Shown: positions 29,632-38,849 of the stretch, one piece after another
Layout of the letters: each line of letters starts with the position of its first letter
Numbering within the stretch: the stretch's first letter is position 1
NCBI RefSeq assembly: GCF_003991975.1
Contig: NZ_CP029822.1
Coordinates: forward strand, 1,426,001 to 1,490,000
Direction of reading: 5' to 3'
Length of the DNA: 64,000 nt
Source: Entomomonas moraniae
GTDB taxonomy: Bacteria; Pseudomonadota; Gammaproteobacteria; Pseudomonadales; Pseudomonadaceae
Notes under the pieces: model-generated
What the model was told of the DNA's origin: nothing
Database searches by the model: none
What the model saw: the letters and a program-made list of their open reading frames with translations, nothing else
Translations under genes and position numbers: made by a program

Positions 29632-30282
29632 ATGCCTATTCATGAAATTAATCATCCGTTAATTAAGCATAAAATCGGTCTAATGCGACGTAATGATATT
29701 AGTACCAAACACTTCAGAGAACTTGCACAAGAAATTGCCACTCTACTCACTTATGAAGCAACCAAAGACCTTCCACTGGAGCCCTGTATTATAAACGGCT
29801 GGGATGGCAGCCAAGTCAGTGTTGAAAAAATTGCTGGCAAAAAAATTACCATTGTTCCTATTTTACGCGCAGGAATTGGTATGCTCGAAGGAGTTTTAGA
29901 CCTTATTCCTAGCGCCAAAGTCAGTGTTATTGGCTTAGCCCGTAATGAAGAAACATTAAAGCCTGATACCTATTTACAAAAACTGGCCTATGAAATTGAC
30001 CAACGAAATGCATTAATTATTGACCCAATGCTTGCCACCGGCGGCTCAATGATCGCAACTATCGACATGTTAAAAGCAGCAGGGTGTAAAGGTATTTGTG
30101 CCCTCGTTCTTGTTGCGGCCCCAGAAGGTATTGCTGCTCTTGAAAAAGTACACCCAGACGTGGTAGTTTATACCGCCTCTATAGACTCTCATCTAAATAA
30201 CAAAGGTTATATTATTCCTGGCTTAGGGGATGCAGGTGACAAAATTTTTGGTACACATCAAAAAGATATTAAATTTCTATAA
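29632..30282 (+). CDS. upp: Uracil phosphoribosyltransferase
   Basis: The product from ATG 29632 is 216 residues. Homologues start MPIHEI(N/R)HPLI, so this start is preferred over the upstream ATGs at 29620 and 29524. The PRPP loop is [17 protein letters not shown]. The uracil site is [18 protein letters not shown]. It makes UMP from uracil and PRPP. In Pseudomonas upp sits beside hpt; here trmJ, a Ca2+ antiporter and an smr gene lie between them. Confidence 0.96.
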   Translation: MPIHEINHPLIKHKIGLMRRNDISTKHFRELAQEIATLLTYEATKDLPLEPCIINGWDGSQVSVEKIAGKKITIVPILRAGIGMLEGVLDLIPSAKVSVIGLARNEETLKPDTYLQKLAYEIDQRNALIIDPMLATGGSMIATIDMLKAAGCKGICALVLVAAPEGIAALEKVHPDVVVYTASIDSHLNNKGYIIPGLGDAGDKIFGTHQKDIKFL

Positions 30283-30297
30283 GGCTTAATCGTAAGT

Positions 30298-31038
30298 ATG
30301 AGTTTATCGTTTATTCGTGTTGTGTTGGTAGCTACAACTCATGCAGGGAATATTGGAGCCACAGCTCGTGCGATGAAAAACATGGGGTTAACTCAGCTTG
30401 TGCTCGTTAACCCAAAACATTTGCTTCCAAATCCTGAAGCTAGTGCGAGGGCATCGGGCGCTGATGATCTTCTTCAAAACGCTTTAACAGTGAATACGCT
30501 TGAAGAAGCATTAACAGGCTGTCATATCGTACTCGGGACTAGCGCAAGAGAAAGACAAATTCCTTGGCCATTGCTCAACCCACGAGAAGCCGCCCAAAAA
30601 GCTATTGAGTCAACAATCAATAATCAACAGGTGGCCTTCGTTTTCGGCCGTGAACATGCAGGGCTAACTAATGAAGAATTACAGCAATGCAACTATCATA
30701 TCCACATTCCAAGTGATGAGGTATTTTCATCACTAAATGTTGCCGCGGCAGTACAAGTGATTACTTATGAAACAAGAATGGCTTGGTTAGAAACTAAACC
30801 ACTAGAAAAAGCCACCTCTGACAAAACCGCGGATCAACCTTGCACACATGATGAGTTAGAGCGATTTTATAAGCATTTAGAACAACTACTAGTGACTATT
30901 AAATTCCTTGATCCTACACAACCTAAACATTTAATGACAAGAATCCGCAAACTCTACGGAAAAGCACAACTGAGCAAAGTTGAGATGAATATCCTACGTG
31001 GAATATTAACCGAAACAGAAAAATCCCTTCGTAAATAA
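30298..31038 (+). CDS. trmJ: tRNA Cm32/Um32 2'-O-methyltransferase
   Basis: The product is 246 residues, a SPOUT methyltransferase. VVLVATTHAGNIGATARAMKNMG is the N-terminal signature. The trefoil-knot AdoMet site shows VAFVFGREHAGLTNEEL and IHIPSDEVFSSLNVAAAVQVI. The C-terminal helical tail is the TrmJ-specific extension. It methylates ribose 32 in the anticodon loop of several tRNAs. It lies 15 bp after upp. Confidence 0.94.
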   Translation: MSLSFIRVVLVATTHAGNIGATARAMKNMGLTQLVLVNPKHLLPNPEASARASGADDLLQNALTVNTLEEALTGCHIVLGTSARERQIPWPLLNPREAAQKAIESTINNQQVAFVFGREHAGLTNEELQQCNYHIHIPSDEVFSSLNVAAAVQVITYETRMAWLETKPLEKATSDKTADQPCTHDELERFYKHLEQLLVTIKFLDPTQPKHLMTRIRKLYGKAQLSKVEMNILRGILTETEKSLRK

Positions 31039-31073
31039 CTATAACTTACTTAATATATTGGAAAAATAATTCT

Positions 31074-32162
31074 ATGACGGATCTATTAAAAAAAGAAAAA
31101 CTGATGTTGCTGGGTTTAATAGCAACAATCTTTGCCTATACAATGGAACATACATTGATAGCTAATGGCCGCTCACTAGCGTTTATAACAGCAGTTATTC
31201 TCATTATTGTTATTATTGGCGTGGCTATTCGTGTAGCTCACCATGCTGAAGTGATTGCAGAAAAAATTGGTGAACCTTATGGAACAATGGTACTGACTCT
31301 CTCAGCTGTTTTAGTTGAAGTTATTATTTTAGTTATCATGATGAGCCATGAACACTCCCCAACGCTTGCACGTGATACAATCTATGCGGCTATTATGCTT
31401 GATATGAATGGGATTATTGGCCTCGCCGCGCTCTTAGGAGGCTTACGTCATGGCGAACAAGTTTATAATGATGACGCAGGTAAAACTTATGTTGTCATGA
31501 TTATGACTGCTGTTGGTATTTCTATGCTTGTTCCTGAGTTTTTACCAACTGACAAGTGGACATACTATTCTGTTTTCACTATTGGCATAATGATTGTCCT
31601 TTACGCCCTCTTCTTAAAAATGCAAACTGGCCGTCATAGTTATTTTTTCCATTACAGTTATGCTGATAAAAATAAACTCGGCAATGCAGAGGAGCATTCA
31701 ACACACGCATCTATTAAACCAGCTATTATTTTACTCATTATCGGCATTATCTTAACAGGGGCATTAGCTGAAGTAATGTCAACCGTTCTTAACACTGGTG
31801 TTAAAGGACTGGATATCCCTCCTATTTTACTAGGTTTAGTCGTGGCAACCATTTCAGCAAGCCCTGAAATTCTCACCGCATTAAAAGCTGCTCTTGCTAA
31901 TAGAATGCAACCTGTTATTAATATTGCACTAGGTGCAACACTATCAACCGTTATTCTTACTATTCCCGTAGTGGAAGCAGTTGCCCTGATCACAGGTCAA
32001 CAAATCACCATGGGGCTTACCATTCCGCAAACAGTTATGGTCGTTCTCACATTATTTGTTGGTGCTATTAACCTAAATGATGGAGAAACAAATGCCATTG
32101 AGGGAATGACCCATTTCGTTCTATTTGCAACCTTTATTATGTTATCAATCTTAGGATTATAG
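31074..32162 (+). CDS. chaA: Calcium/sodium:proton antiporter (ChaA type)
   Basis: The product is 362 residues with about 11 membrane segments. Two inverted ion-binding repeats are visible: GTMVLTLSAVLVEVIILVIMM, and GLVVATISASPEILTALKAAL in the second half. The N-terminus contains ANGRSLAFITAVILII, and the acidic motifs EV and PE carry the ion-binding glutamates. Its role is export of Ca2+, Na+ or K+ against protons. The loop after the sixth segment is His-rich (HSYFFHYSYADKNK), possibly cytoplasmic. Confidence 0.9.
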   Translation: MTDLLKKEKLMLLGLIATIFAYTMEHTLIANGRSLAFITAVILIIVIIGVAIRVAHHAEVIAEKIGEPYGTMVLTLSAVLVEVIILVIMMSHEHSPTLARDTIYAAIMLDMNGIIGLAALLGGLRHGEQVYNDDAGKTYVVMIMTAVGISMLVPEFLPTDKWTYYSVFTIGIMIVLYALFLKMQTGRHSYFFHYSYADKNKLGNAEEHSTHASIKPAIILLIIGIILTGALAEVMSTVLNTGVKGLDIPPILLGLVVATISASPEILTALKAALANRMQPVINIALGATLSTVILTIPVVEAVALITGQQITMGLTIPQTVMVVLTLFVGAINLNDGETNAIEGMTHFVLFATFIMLSILGL

Positions 32163-32354
32163 TCGTCCACTTGATACAGTATTACTCATAGAAAATATAG
32201 GTAATACTGTAATTAGCACTTGTTCTCTTAAGCTCCATTCAACAAAGAAAGTCATTAAATAAAAATTAATCGATTAATCTGATCAAAAAAGAATATAAAT
32301 ACAGTATCATGTTACCAACAATCTTTATATGAAATAGGCTATTAAGGGAAAGAT

Positions 32355-32915
32355 ATGATAGATGACGATATCTCTTTATTTCGTTCCGAGATGAAAAATG
32401 TAAAACCAATTGAATGTGACAAAGTTGATCTAAGCGTCAAACCTAAAGATAAAAAACAACTAAAAGCATTAAGGGACAATGCAGCCAACGCTCTATCCAA
32501 AGAAAATATTGTTGATGGGCTATCTGACCAATTTATTATTGATGTAGAACCTGAAGAGCAACTCTTTTGGTCTAACAACGGCGTAAGAAGCTCACAAATG
32601 CAACAACTAAAAGCTGGGCAAATTTCATTTGCAGGCAGTATCGATTTACATGGCTTAACCGTTGAACAGTCACGTAAACTTTTATGGGAATTTTTAGAAG
32701 AAGCAACAAAAATAGAAGTACGTTGTGTTAGAGTAACTCATGGCAAAGCATTAAGAAAAGACAAGTCAAAACCTATTCTAAAAAGTTACCTAAATACGTG
32801 GTTAAGACAACACCCCCAAGTACTTGGCTTTAGCTCTTGCCAACCCAAGCATGGCGGTACTGGAGCTGTTTATATTTTACTAAAAAGAACAATGTTAGAT
32901 GGCCGTGACGAATAA
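32355..32915 (+). CDS. Smr-domain protein
   Basis: The product is 186 residues. An N-terminal linker (residues 1-85) is followed by the Smr domain: SIDLHGLTVEQSRKLL (LDLHG motif), CVRVTHGKALRKDKSKPILK (THGKG-type motif with A in place of the last G), and SSCQPKHGGTGAVYILLKR. Smr proteins bind or nick nucleic acids; SmrB-type members rescue collided ribosomes by mRNA cleavage. Whether this is SmrA or SmrB is not resolved. Confidence 0.9.
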   Translation: MIDDDISLFRSEMKNVKPIECDKVDLSVKPKDKKQLKALRDNAANALSKENIVDGLSDQFIIDVEPEEQLFWSNNGVRSSQMQQLKAGQISFAGSIDLHGLTVEQSRKLLWEFLEEATKIEVRCVRVTHGKALRKDKSKPILKSYLNTWLRQHPQVLGFSSCQPKHGGTGAVYILLKRTMLDGRDE

Positions 32916-32987
32916 GAAAAAGCTATGAATCATTGTTCATTGATGTAAAATAGACCTCTTTTATTAACCACACAGGTAAAGCTATCT

Positions 32988-33545
32988 ATGAGCATTGATA
33001 TGGGTGCTATTAAAGCCGTAAGAAAAGAAGCAGATTGCCTCTTTACAAAGGCAGAGATTGATGCAGCTATCAAAAAAATTGCAACTGAAATCACTAATGA
33101 CCTTGCGGATAAAAATCCTATCGTTTTTTGCGTAATGAATGGCGGACTAATTTTTGCTGGCCAACTTTTACCCTTATTAGATTTTCCGCTAGAAATCTCA
33201 TACTTACATGCTACTCGCTACAAAAAAGAAACCACTGGCGGAGAGTTATTTTGGAAAGCTAAACCAGAAGTTTCTTTTATCGACAGAGATATTATCATTA
33301 TTGATGACATCTTAGATGAAGGTAATACACTTGCAGCTATTATACAATATTGCCAACATGCGGGTGCTAATGCTGTTTACACCACTGTTTTGTTAGATAA
33401 AGAACATGATAGAAAAGCAATCCCTGGTTTTTCAGCCAATTACACAGGGCTAACGTGCCCTGATCGATTTGTATTTGGCTTTGGAATGGATTACAAAGGC
33501 TACTGGCGTAATGCACCAGGGATTTTTGCTGTCAAAGGCTTGTAA
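32988..33545 (+). CDS. hpt: Hypoxanthine-guanine phosphoribosyltransferase
   Basis: The product is 185 residues. The PRPP-binding motif IIIIDDILDEGNTLAAI, the NGGLIFAGQLL segment and KKETTGGELFW are typical. It salvages hypoxanthine and guanine to IMP and GMP. It has a terminator directly downstream. In related bacteria this gene is close to upp, which is 3 kb upstream here. Confidence 0.93.
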   Translation: MSIDMGAIKAVRKEADCLFTKAEIDAAIKKIATEITNDLADKNPIVFCVMNGGLIFAGQLLPLLDFPLEISYLHATRYKKETTGGELFWKAKPEVSFIDRDIIIIDDILDEGNTLAAIIQYCQHAGANAVYTTVLLDKEHDRKAIPGFSANYTGLTCPDRFVFGFGMDYKGYWRNAPGIFAVKGL

Positions 33546-33560
33546 ACGCAAAAGATAAAC

Positions 33561-33584
33561 AAGCCCTACAAGTTAGGGCTTTTT
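33561..33584 (+). terminator. Terminator of hpt
   Basis: AAGCCCTA (33561-33568) pairs with TAGGGCTT (33574-33581), 5-nt loop, followed by TTT. Confidence 0.85.
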
Positions 33585-33594
33585 AATGAAGTAA

Positions 33595-33882
33595 TTATTC
33601 GACAAAACTAGACAGACAACTTGCACACTTAACTACTTGAAACTCAATTATTTTATAATCAGCTATACTCTCACGATAAAATGGATCGAAGAGCAAGATA
33701 TTTTCTAAGTCTTTTTTACTCATATTTTTAACTAAAATAACACCACCATCTCTTGGCACCTTAGGCCCTGAAGCTATAAAACACCCATTACTATAATGAA
33801 TATCAAGAAACCGTCTATGTTCTTCTAAATATTTCTCAACTTTTGTTAGTGGTTCTTTATAAGTTAACTCTACAACAAACAT
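33595..33882 (-). CDS. YciI-family protein
   Basis: The product is 95 residues with the ferredoxin-like YciI fold. The conserved His is in LEEHRRFLD, followed by GCFIASGPKVPRDGGVILVKNMSKKDLENILLFDPF. These proteins are small dehydratase- or isomerase-like enzymes of unknown substrate. The C-terminal CASCLSSF extension with two cysteines is not part of the usual domain. Confidence 0.85.
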   Translation of the reverse strand: MFVVELTYKEPLTKVEKYLEEHRRFLDIHYSNGCFIASGPKVPRDGGVILVKNMSKKDLENILLFDPFYRESIADYKIIEFQVVKCASCLSSFVE

Positions 33883-34026
33883 TTTAGATTTTTGACTCCA
33901 TGATAAATATCCATAAATTTATTATTTTTTTAGACCAGTATGATTATAAAAAAGTTCGAATAAGAAAAACTTATGTACTTAACTACTTTAATAAAAATAC
34001 ATACTAGGAAGATTATATAAACTCAA

Positions 34027-34439
34027 TTACTTTTGAGTTGGAGCTAATAAAATAGGTGTTGTAATTGAAATGCTCTCATCGAGCAAGCCATCTATAGATA
34101 TATCTGAAAACTTAATATCTGCCTGATAGTCTTTTTTAAGGTTAATTGGATACCTCTTATAGTCACAATAGAATAATCAATAACAAAAATTGCAGTAGGA
34201 GAAACTTGTAAATCTTTATCTGTATCATTTTTCAGATTAATTTTCACTGAAAAGGATAAAAATTTATCCATCATTGAGTTTTTCTTGGCACTGTTAGTGA
34301 TTTTCTTCAAAGGTGGTGTGATATATGCAAACATTGGCATAGCAACAGAACCACCTATATAGCTCTCGTATCTATAGACATATTTCCATCCATATATCCT
34401 ATAGATACTGATATTGTGAAGAATGTGGCTACGTGGTGC
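34027..34439 (-). pseudogene. Frameshifted gene of unknown family
   Basis: The reverse strand holds an open frame through YIGGSVAMPMFAYITPPLK (ATG at 34340), VKINLKNDTDKDLQVSP and IFVIDYSIV. Near 34165 coding sense clearly switches frame to YKRYPINLKKDYQADIKF, then SDISIDGLLDE and TPILLAPTQK, ending with TAA at 34027-34029. Upstream of 34340 the frame stays open to a stop near 34439 without a good start. The gene is therefore broken by at least one single-base shift and probably truncated at its 5' end. The family is not recognised. Confidence 0.6.
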
Positions 34440-34563
34440 CTAATATTTATTTTAGGTAGTTTTTATGCGGTTTTTATGTGCCTTCAATATCTTTTATCAC
34501 TGCAAGACTTGTAAAACTACTTAAACAAGCTGTAGTCATACTACAGCTTATAACCTCTTTGTT

Positions 34564-34809
34564 TCAATTACACTGTGCACTCAAAGAGAAATTATTAATA
34601 GACACTATTAGAAAATGATTATCTTTCTTCCAATACTCTAATAAGCTCCTAAACTTGTTCTCTTCTTGCTCCCCATCTTTCATTTTCTCTTGCATAACAA
34701 TCATAGAATAACCATCTCAAAATTTAGTTTTAAGCCAACTTATATCATGTAAAAACCAAATAACTCCAAGCTTTGTTTTACTACTTTCATTTGCTATTGA
34801 TTTAGCAAA
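34564..34809 (-). pseudogene. Decayed hypothetical gene with an internal stop
   Basis: On the reverse strand one frame reads FAKSIANESSKTKLGVIWF, LHDISWLKTKF, an in-frame TGA, then DGYSMIVMQEKMKDGEQEEN and KFRSLLEYWKKDNHFLIVSI, ending at 34564. The composition looks protein-like on both sides of the stop, and a TGG-to-TGA change would explain it. No start codon survives. The family is unknown. Confidence 0.5.
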
Positions 34810-34856
34810 TCGTTGCCTATGCCGCGACTTGCACCAAAAATCAAGAGCGAATTCAT
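34810..34856 (-). pseudogene. N-terminal scrap of a short-chain dehydrogenase
   Basis: ATG at 34856 on the minus strand begins MNSLLIFGASRGIGND, which carries the Rossmann motif GASRGIG, then runs into a stop after about 20 codons, in a different frame from the decayed gene that follows. It may be all that remains of an SDR gene next to the hut operon. The evidence is short. Confidence 0.35.
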
Positions 34857-34870
34857 CATAGACTTCGCCG

Positions 34871-35356
34871 TTAAGACAATACTTGAGCTAAATAATCAAA
34901 GCGCTCTAGTTGAGCAGGTTGTAGATAGCGTTCATTATTACGCCCTAAAAAAATCTTTAGCATTGCTGCTCCACTTTGATTTAAAAAAACAATAGATGCT
35001 GTATCAGTTCCCATAAACTTTCGTTTAATCAAAGCAATATGTGCGCAATTTTCAGCTTTAATATGACCACTTAACCCATTAGTTTTATGTAAATTAAAAT
35101 AGCCATGTTTATGCGTACCTTTAGGTAACTCACCTGAATACTCAATAATGGCATCTGCTGTATGCGTTAGTAATACAATTTGCCCCCAATTACCTACCTC
35201 ATTCCAGACATCATCAAAGTGCTCACCTTGAATAACAACGCAATTTGGCAATAAACAAACTACCTCATAAAGACTGCAGTGATAGTCTTCTGCTATCTTT
35301 TCTAATGTACCGTCGGGCGATGTTGCTAAGAAATCTTTCAGTACTTGTTGTGTCAT
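34871..35356 (-). CDS. hutX: Heme utilization cytosolic carrier HutX
   Basis: The product is 161 residues. VVCLLPNCVVIQGEHFDDVWNEV, the histidine-containing SGELPKGTHKHGYFNLH and ENCAHIALIKRKFMGTDTASIVFLNQSG match HutX/ChuX. It binds heme in the cytoplasm and hands it to HutZ. It is third in hutZ-hutW-hutX and ends beside decayed sequence. Confidence 0.92.
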   Translation of the reverse strand: MTQQVLKDFLATSPDGTLEKIAEDYHCSLYEVVCLLPNCVVIQGEHFDDVWNEVGNWGQIVLLTHTADAIIEYSGELPKGTHKHGYFNLHKTNGLSGHIKAENCAHIALIKRKFMGTDTASIVFLNQSGAAMLKIFLGRNNERYLQPAQLERFDYLAQVLS

Positions 35357-35392
35357 AGACCATACTCCTTTTTTAAAATGTTAGCCATTAGT

Positions 35393-36736
35393 TTAAACAA
35401 TGAGCTGTTTTAAGATATTATCCAATGCCATGTAAATATTTCGCCCCCAAAAACGACCACTTGGCGTCATACGTAAGTGAAACGAATTATCTGTAATAAG
35501 TTTACTTTGATACCAGTTATTAATCAGAGGCTGTAATAGACTTGGTTGTTCAAGAAAATGAGGTAAATGAATCAATCCTGTTTCAGCCTGTCCTTGTAAT
35601 TGATGAGACCATGAAGGCTGGTTATTGTACATAAGCATCATAAATGGCTTACGTTGCTCGTCAAGTACTGAGTAATAATGTTCAAGACTACGTGCCAACA
35701 TAAATGAATAGTTTTCTAGTCGCCCACCAGCTCCCGAACCATAGGCTAGAAAATCGGCGCCTTGCTTGATTAATAAATTATACAAATTACGTTCACGGGT
35801 AGTTCTAGCCCAGTGATTATTGCTAAGTTGTACCCAACCCGCCTCATATAAAGCCTGTTGCCCTACGATATAATAGTTATAAATTTCTTCTGGAGTGGGG
35901 GCAGTTATTTTTTGACTGCTAATATTTTCTGCTAATTTAGTGTTGGGGAGAATATTAATAGCATAAAGATCGATACCATCTAGCGGCAAATTTTGTACAA
36001 TTTCCAAATCAGCTTGCCATGAGTCCATTGTTTGCCCTGGCAAACCAAACATTAAATCACAAACTACGGCCGCTGAATTATAATTAGCAATTTTTTCTAT
36101 AAAAGTGATGGCCTGCTCTTTAGAGGCATAACGCCCCATGCTACGTCTAATTTTCGTATCAAAAGTTTGAATACCAATAGAAAACCGATTAGCACCTGCC
36201 TCTAAGCATGTTTCTATTTTCTCTTCATCAAAATTTAATATACGCCCTTCTATGGTGATTTCACAATCTGGCGCAAGAGGGAAATGATTTTTATAAAAGC
36301 TAATAAGCTGTTTTAACTGCCTTGCGCTTAGCGCGGTTGGAGTTCCTCCTCCAAAATAAATAGCATGGATAGGCGTTGACTGTACAAGTGTAGAGTCTGC
36401 ATCTTGCTTCAACTCTTTCAGCAGATAATCAGTGTATTTCTGCGTATCATTTTTTTTTACAGCATTTTGGAAAAAACCACAAAAAGCACAATGTGTTGCA
36501 CAGAAAGGGATATGGGTATAAATCAACCTTTTAACAGGGTTAAGAGACTGGCTACGTAACGTTTGCCAAACATTATCTATTTCCTCTTTGGCTACAGGAA
36601 TACTCTGTTGTGCTGTTGAATTAACCGGTATTTTTTTATTAAACGCATAAGCCCCCTGTTCAGTATAAAAAGAACTTAAATCGAAAGAACTACCCCTAGT
36701 TTTGTTATCATTACACAGTGCCGCTATTGTTGACAT
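35393..36736 (-). CDS. hutW: Anaerobic heme-degrading radical SAM methyltransferase HutW/ChuW
   Basis: The product is 447 residues. The radical SAM cluster is CATHCAFC (C79, C83, C86). YFGGGTPTALSARQL is the HemN-like glycine-rich motif. Then come ITIEGRILNFDEEKI, GANRFSIGIQTF and MFGLPGQTMDSW. Members open the heme ring without oxygen using a carbon radical and methyl transfer, releasing iron. The gene is in the hut operon, so it functions in heme-iron acquisition and not in heme synthesis like HemN/HemW, to which it is related. Confidence 0.92.
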   Translation of the reverse strand: MSTIAALCNDNKTRGSSFDLSSFYTEQGAYAFNKKIPVNSTAQQSIPVAKEEIDNVWQTLRSQSLNPVKRLIYTHIPFCATHCAFCGFFQNAVKKNDTQKYTDYLLKELKQDADSTLVQSTPIHAIYFGGGTPTALSARQLKQLISFYKNHFPLAPDCEITIEGRILNFDEEKIETCLEAGANRFSIGIQTFDTKIRRSMGRYASKEQAITFIEKIANYNSAAVVCDLMFGLPGQTMDSWQADLEIVQNLPLDGIDLYAINILPNTKLAENISSQKITAPTPEEIYNYYIVGQQALYEAGWVQLSNNHWARTTRERNLYNLLIKQGADFLAYGSGAGGRLENYSFMLARSLEHYYSVLDEQRKPFMMLMYNNQPSWSHQLQGQAETGLIHLPHFLEQPSLLQPLINNWYQSKLITDNSFHLRMTPSGRFWGRNIYMALDNILKQLIV

Positions 36737-36783
36737 TATTTCGCCTTAAATAAAATGATCAATTTAATTCAAATACTAAGCCA

Positions 36784-37302
36784 TTATTTACCTAATAAAT
36801 CTCTATCTACCTGAGTCACTTGCCCTGTATTAGCATCAAGTAAGAAAGCTTTACCAAAACCAATAATTAAACGTCCTTGCTCTGGAGTGGCTTTAAAAAG
36901 TTGAAAATCTGGCATTATTTTTAATAACTCAACTGTTTTTCCAGCACGCTGCCTTAACATATCAAGTATTTCTTGGTAGTCTTGATCACTTTTGTCTAAC
37001 TTACTAGCAATAGCTTTATACACTAAGCGATTACGTGCATAAATGTTTTTAGCACATGCCTCATCTTCAATTAATAACAAACTAAAAACTGGATTTATTT
37101 GAATATTTTTAGTGTGTGGTGCTAATTCAGAAATCAAGAAATAGTAAGCATTTTTATGGTAGATATAAGGGGTATAACTGGTTTCCAACTCCCTCTCTAG
37201 GTTAGTGGTTGATAGAATCAAACTCAGCGTAGATTCATGCAACTTATTTATTTCTTTACATACATATTGTTTCGATGCATACAACATAACAACTTTTTCC
37301 AT
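36784..37302 (-). CDS. hutZ: Heme utilization protein HutZ (HugZ family)
   Basis: The product is 172 residues with a split-barrel flavin-like fold. LHESTLSLILSTTN, TPYIYHKNAYYFLISELAPHTKNI, PVFSLLLIEDEACAKNIYARNRLVY and ARLI-like GRLIIGFGKAFLLD are the HutZ landmarks. It binds and degrades heme in the cytoplasm. It is the first gene of the operon, and a Fur box lies 14 bp upstream of its start. Confidence 0.9.
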   Translation of the reverse strand: MEKVVMLYASKQYVCKEINKLHESTLSLILSTTNLERELETSYTPYIYHKNAYYFLISELAPHTKNIQINPVFSLLLIEDEACAKNIYARNRLVYKAIASKLDKSDQDYQEILDMLRQRAGKTVELLKIMPDFQLFKATPEQGRLIIGFGKAFLLDANTGQVTQVDRDLLGK

Positions 37303-37315
37303 CCCAGCCTTAAAT

Positions 37316-37334
37316 AAAAATGATAATCATTATT
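37316..37334 (-). promoter_or_regulatory. Fur box for the hutZWX operon
   Basis: The 19-bp site with core TGATAATCATTAT at 37321-37333 fits about 16 of 19 positions of the GATAAT-GATAATCATTATC consensus. It lies directly upstream of hutZ, so the operon is expected to be repressed by iron-loaded Fur. Confidence 0.75.
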
Positions 37335-37487
37335 ATTTAAAAAAGTAAAATATGTCAACCTCGAAATAGATCTATATTTTTAGCAAAATAATCACATAGA
37401 ATATGCTAATCAAAGAATTAAAGGATGTAGTAGCCTAAGTCTAATGTGACAGCGCCTTGTTTTGAAGAGGTATCTGTCAGTTTAGAT

Positions 37488-38272
37488 TTAAGCTAAGTTT
37501 TTCTCTTCCCAAATCAATTTCCCATCAAGTAAGGTTTGCATAGGTGTTCTTCCACAATATATTTTACCTTGATGAGTTCGATTATTATTGTAGTAATCTA
37601 GCCATTCATCCAGATCTTTTTGTAACTCTTCCAAGCTAGCGTACAGTTTCTTCCTAAAGATGATCTGATAAAATTCTTGTAGGATGGTTTATGGAAACTC
37701 TTACAGATGCCATTGGTCTGTGGTGATATGGCTTTGGTTTTAGTATGGTCAATGTCATTGATTGCCAAATAAAGCTGATAGTCATGATGTTCTACCTTAC
37801 CACAATACTCTGCTCCTCTATCAGTGAGTATTCTAAGTATATGTAACTCATGGTTATTATAAAACGGTAATACTTTATCGATGAGGTATATCAACCGCGG
37901 TAATCGGTGTTTTGGTAGTGTATAACTTACAATGAACTACCTTTGATTAGAAGTCGATAAAGGTTTGTTGGTAGACTCTTCCTACCCCTTTTAGATTACC
38001 TACATAGAAGGTATCTTGGCAGTCTAGATAACCAAGGGGAACAGTTTCTATTTCACCGCTGTCTTTATCATCATGCTTTTTCTTTTCTAAAGAAGCTATT
38101 TGTGGTCATTAAGGATAATACCTTCGTTGGCTACTTTGGTTTCTAATGCTTTAAGACGTTTTTTAAAGTTGTCTAGGCTATGTCTTAACCAAATTGATCT
38201 AACATCGCTACCAGAAATAAAGATGTCTTGCTTCCTCAGTTCGTTACTCGTTCTGTGCTGACCATAAGCTGG
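37488..38272 (-). mobile_element. Decayed IS481-family transposase
   Basis: Read on the minus strand, pieces of an IS481 transposase follow each other in different frames. They are QHRTSNELRKQDIFISGSDV, KRLKALETKVANEGIILNDH, KKKHDDKDSGEIETVPLGYL, DTFYVGNLKGVGRVYQQTFID and LYTTKTPITA. Then come the DDE-core segments HILRILTDRGAEYCGKVEHH and DIDHTKTKAISPQTNGICKS, and at the end KKLYASLEELQKDLDEW, RTHQGKIYCGRTPMQTLL and DGKLIWEEKNLA. At least four frameshifts or stops interrupt it, and the N-terminal end is missing. It cannot be active. Terminal inverted repeats were not identified. Confidence 0.85.
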
Positions 38273-38510
38273 ATATTCTTATGTTTAGTGATTGGATTGT
38301 TAGTATGTAACATGAACATAACCTCTTTATGTTTTGATTTAAGATCTGATACCTCATATCAAAACGGGTTATATTCACTTTTTCAAGTTAACTCTCTCAC
38401 CTGGTCTGAACTTATACAATTTAAATGTCAATCTACAGGGTAATGATACGGAAATAATTAGACCATCACAAAAATAAAAAACATAACACATTGATAATAT
38501 GAGATTTATT

Positions 38511-38545
38511 TGGCATATCTAGCAGGAATCGAACCTGCAACTAAA
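38511..38545 (-). other. tRNA 3'-end fragment (T arm, acceptor 3' strand, CCA)
   Basis: On the minus strand the sequence reads GCAGG-TTCGATT-CCTGC, a perfect 5-bp T stem with canonical loop, then TAGATATG and CCA. The preceding 150 bases do not supply D and anticodon arms or a matching 5' acceptor strand, so it is not a functional tRNA. Such 3' tails are typical attachment-site remnants of integrative elements. Confidence 0.5.
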
Positions 38546-38849
38546 GGACTGTAAGTACGCTGAGCAAAAGCTATATCTTATTATTTTTTATAGGCTATTT
38601 TTAGCCACATACTAATTCGTGTTACCTATGTGTACGAGTAGTAAGGCAATTTATAATAACCTCTGCTAAGAGCGAATAGCAGGCATTAAATTATCTATTA
38701 AATAGAGGCAGATCAGTAAACTGTTTTATAATTGGCAGAGAATATCACGACTAATTACAATACGCTATCCCTATTTAATTGATCCTTTTTTATATCAATT
38801 AAAATTCTATATAGCATGATTCAAATACTCCAAATCAAGGCAATGTAAA

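Noticed and set aside
34813-34995. Plus-strand ORF of 60 residues
   Set aside because: It is antisense to the hutX end and the SDR scrap, with no family features.
38228-38443. 71-residue plus-strand ORF
   Set aside because: It overlaps the antisense 5' end of the IS481 remnant, has no ribosome site, and has no recognisable motif beyond a hydrophobic stretch.
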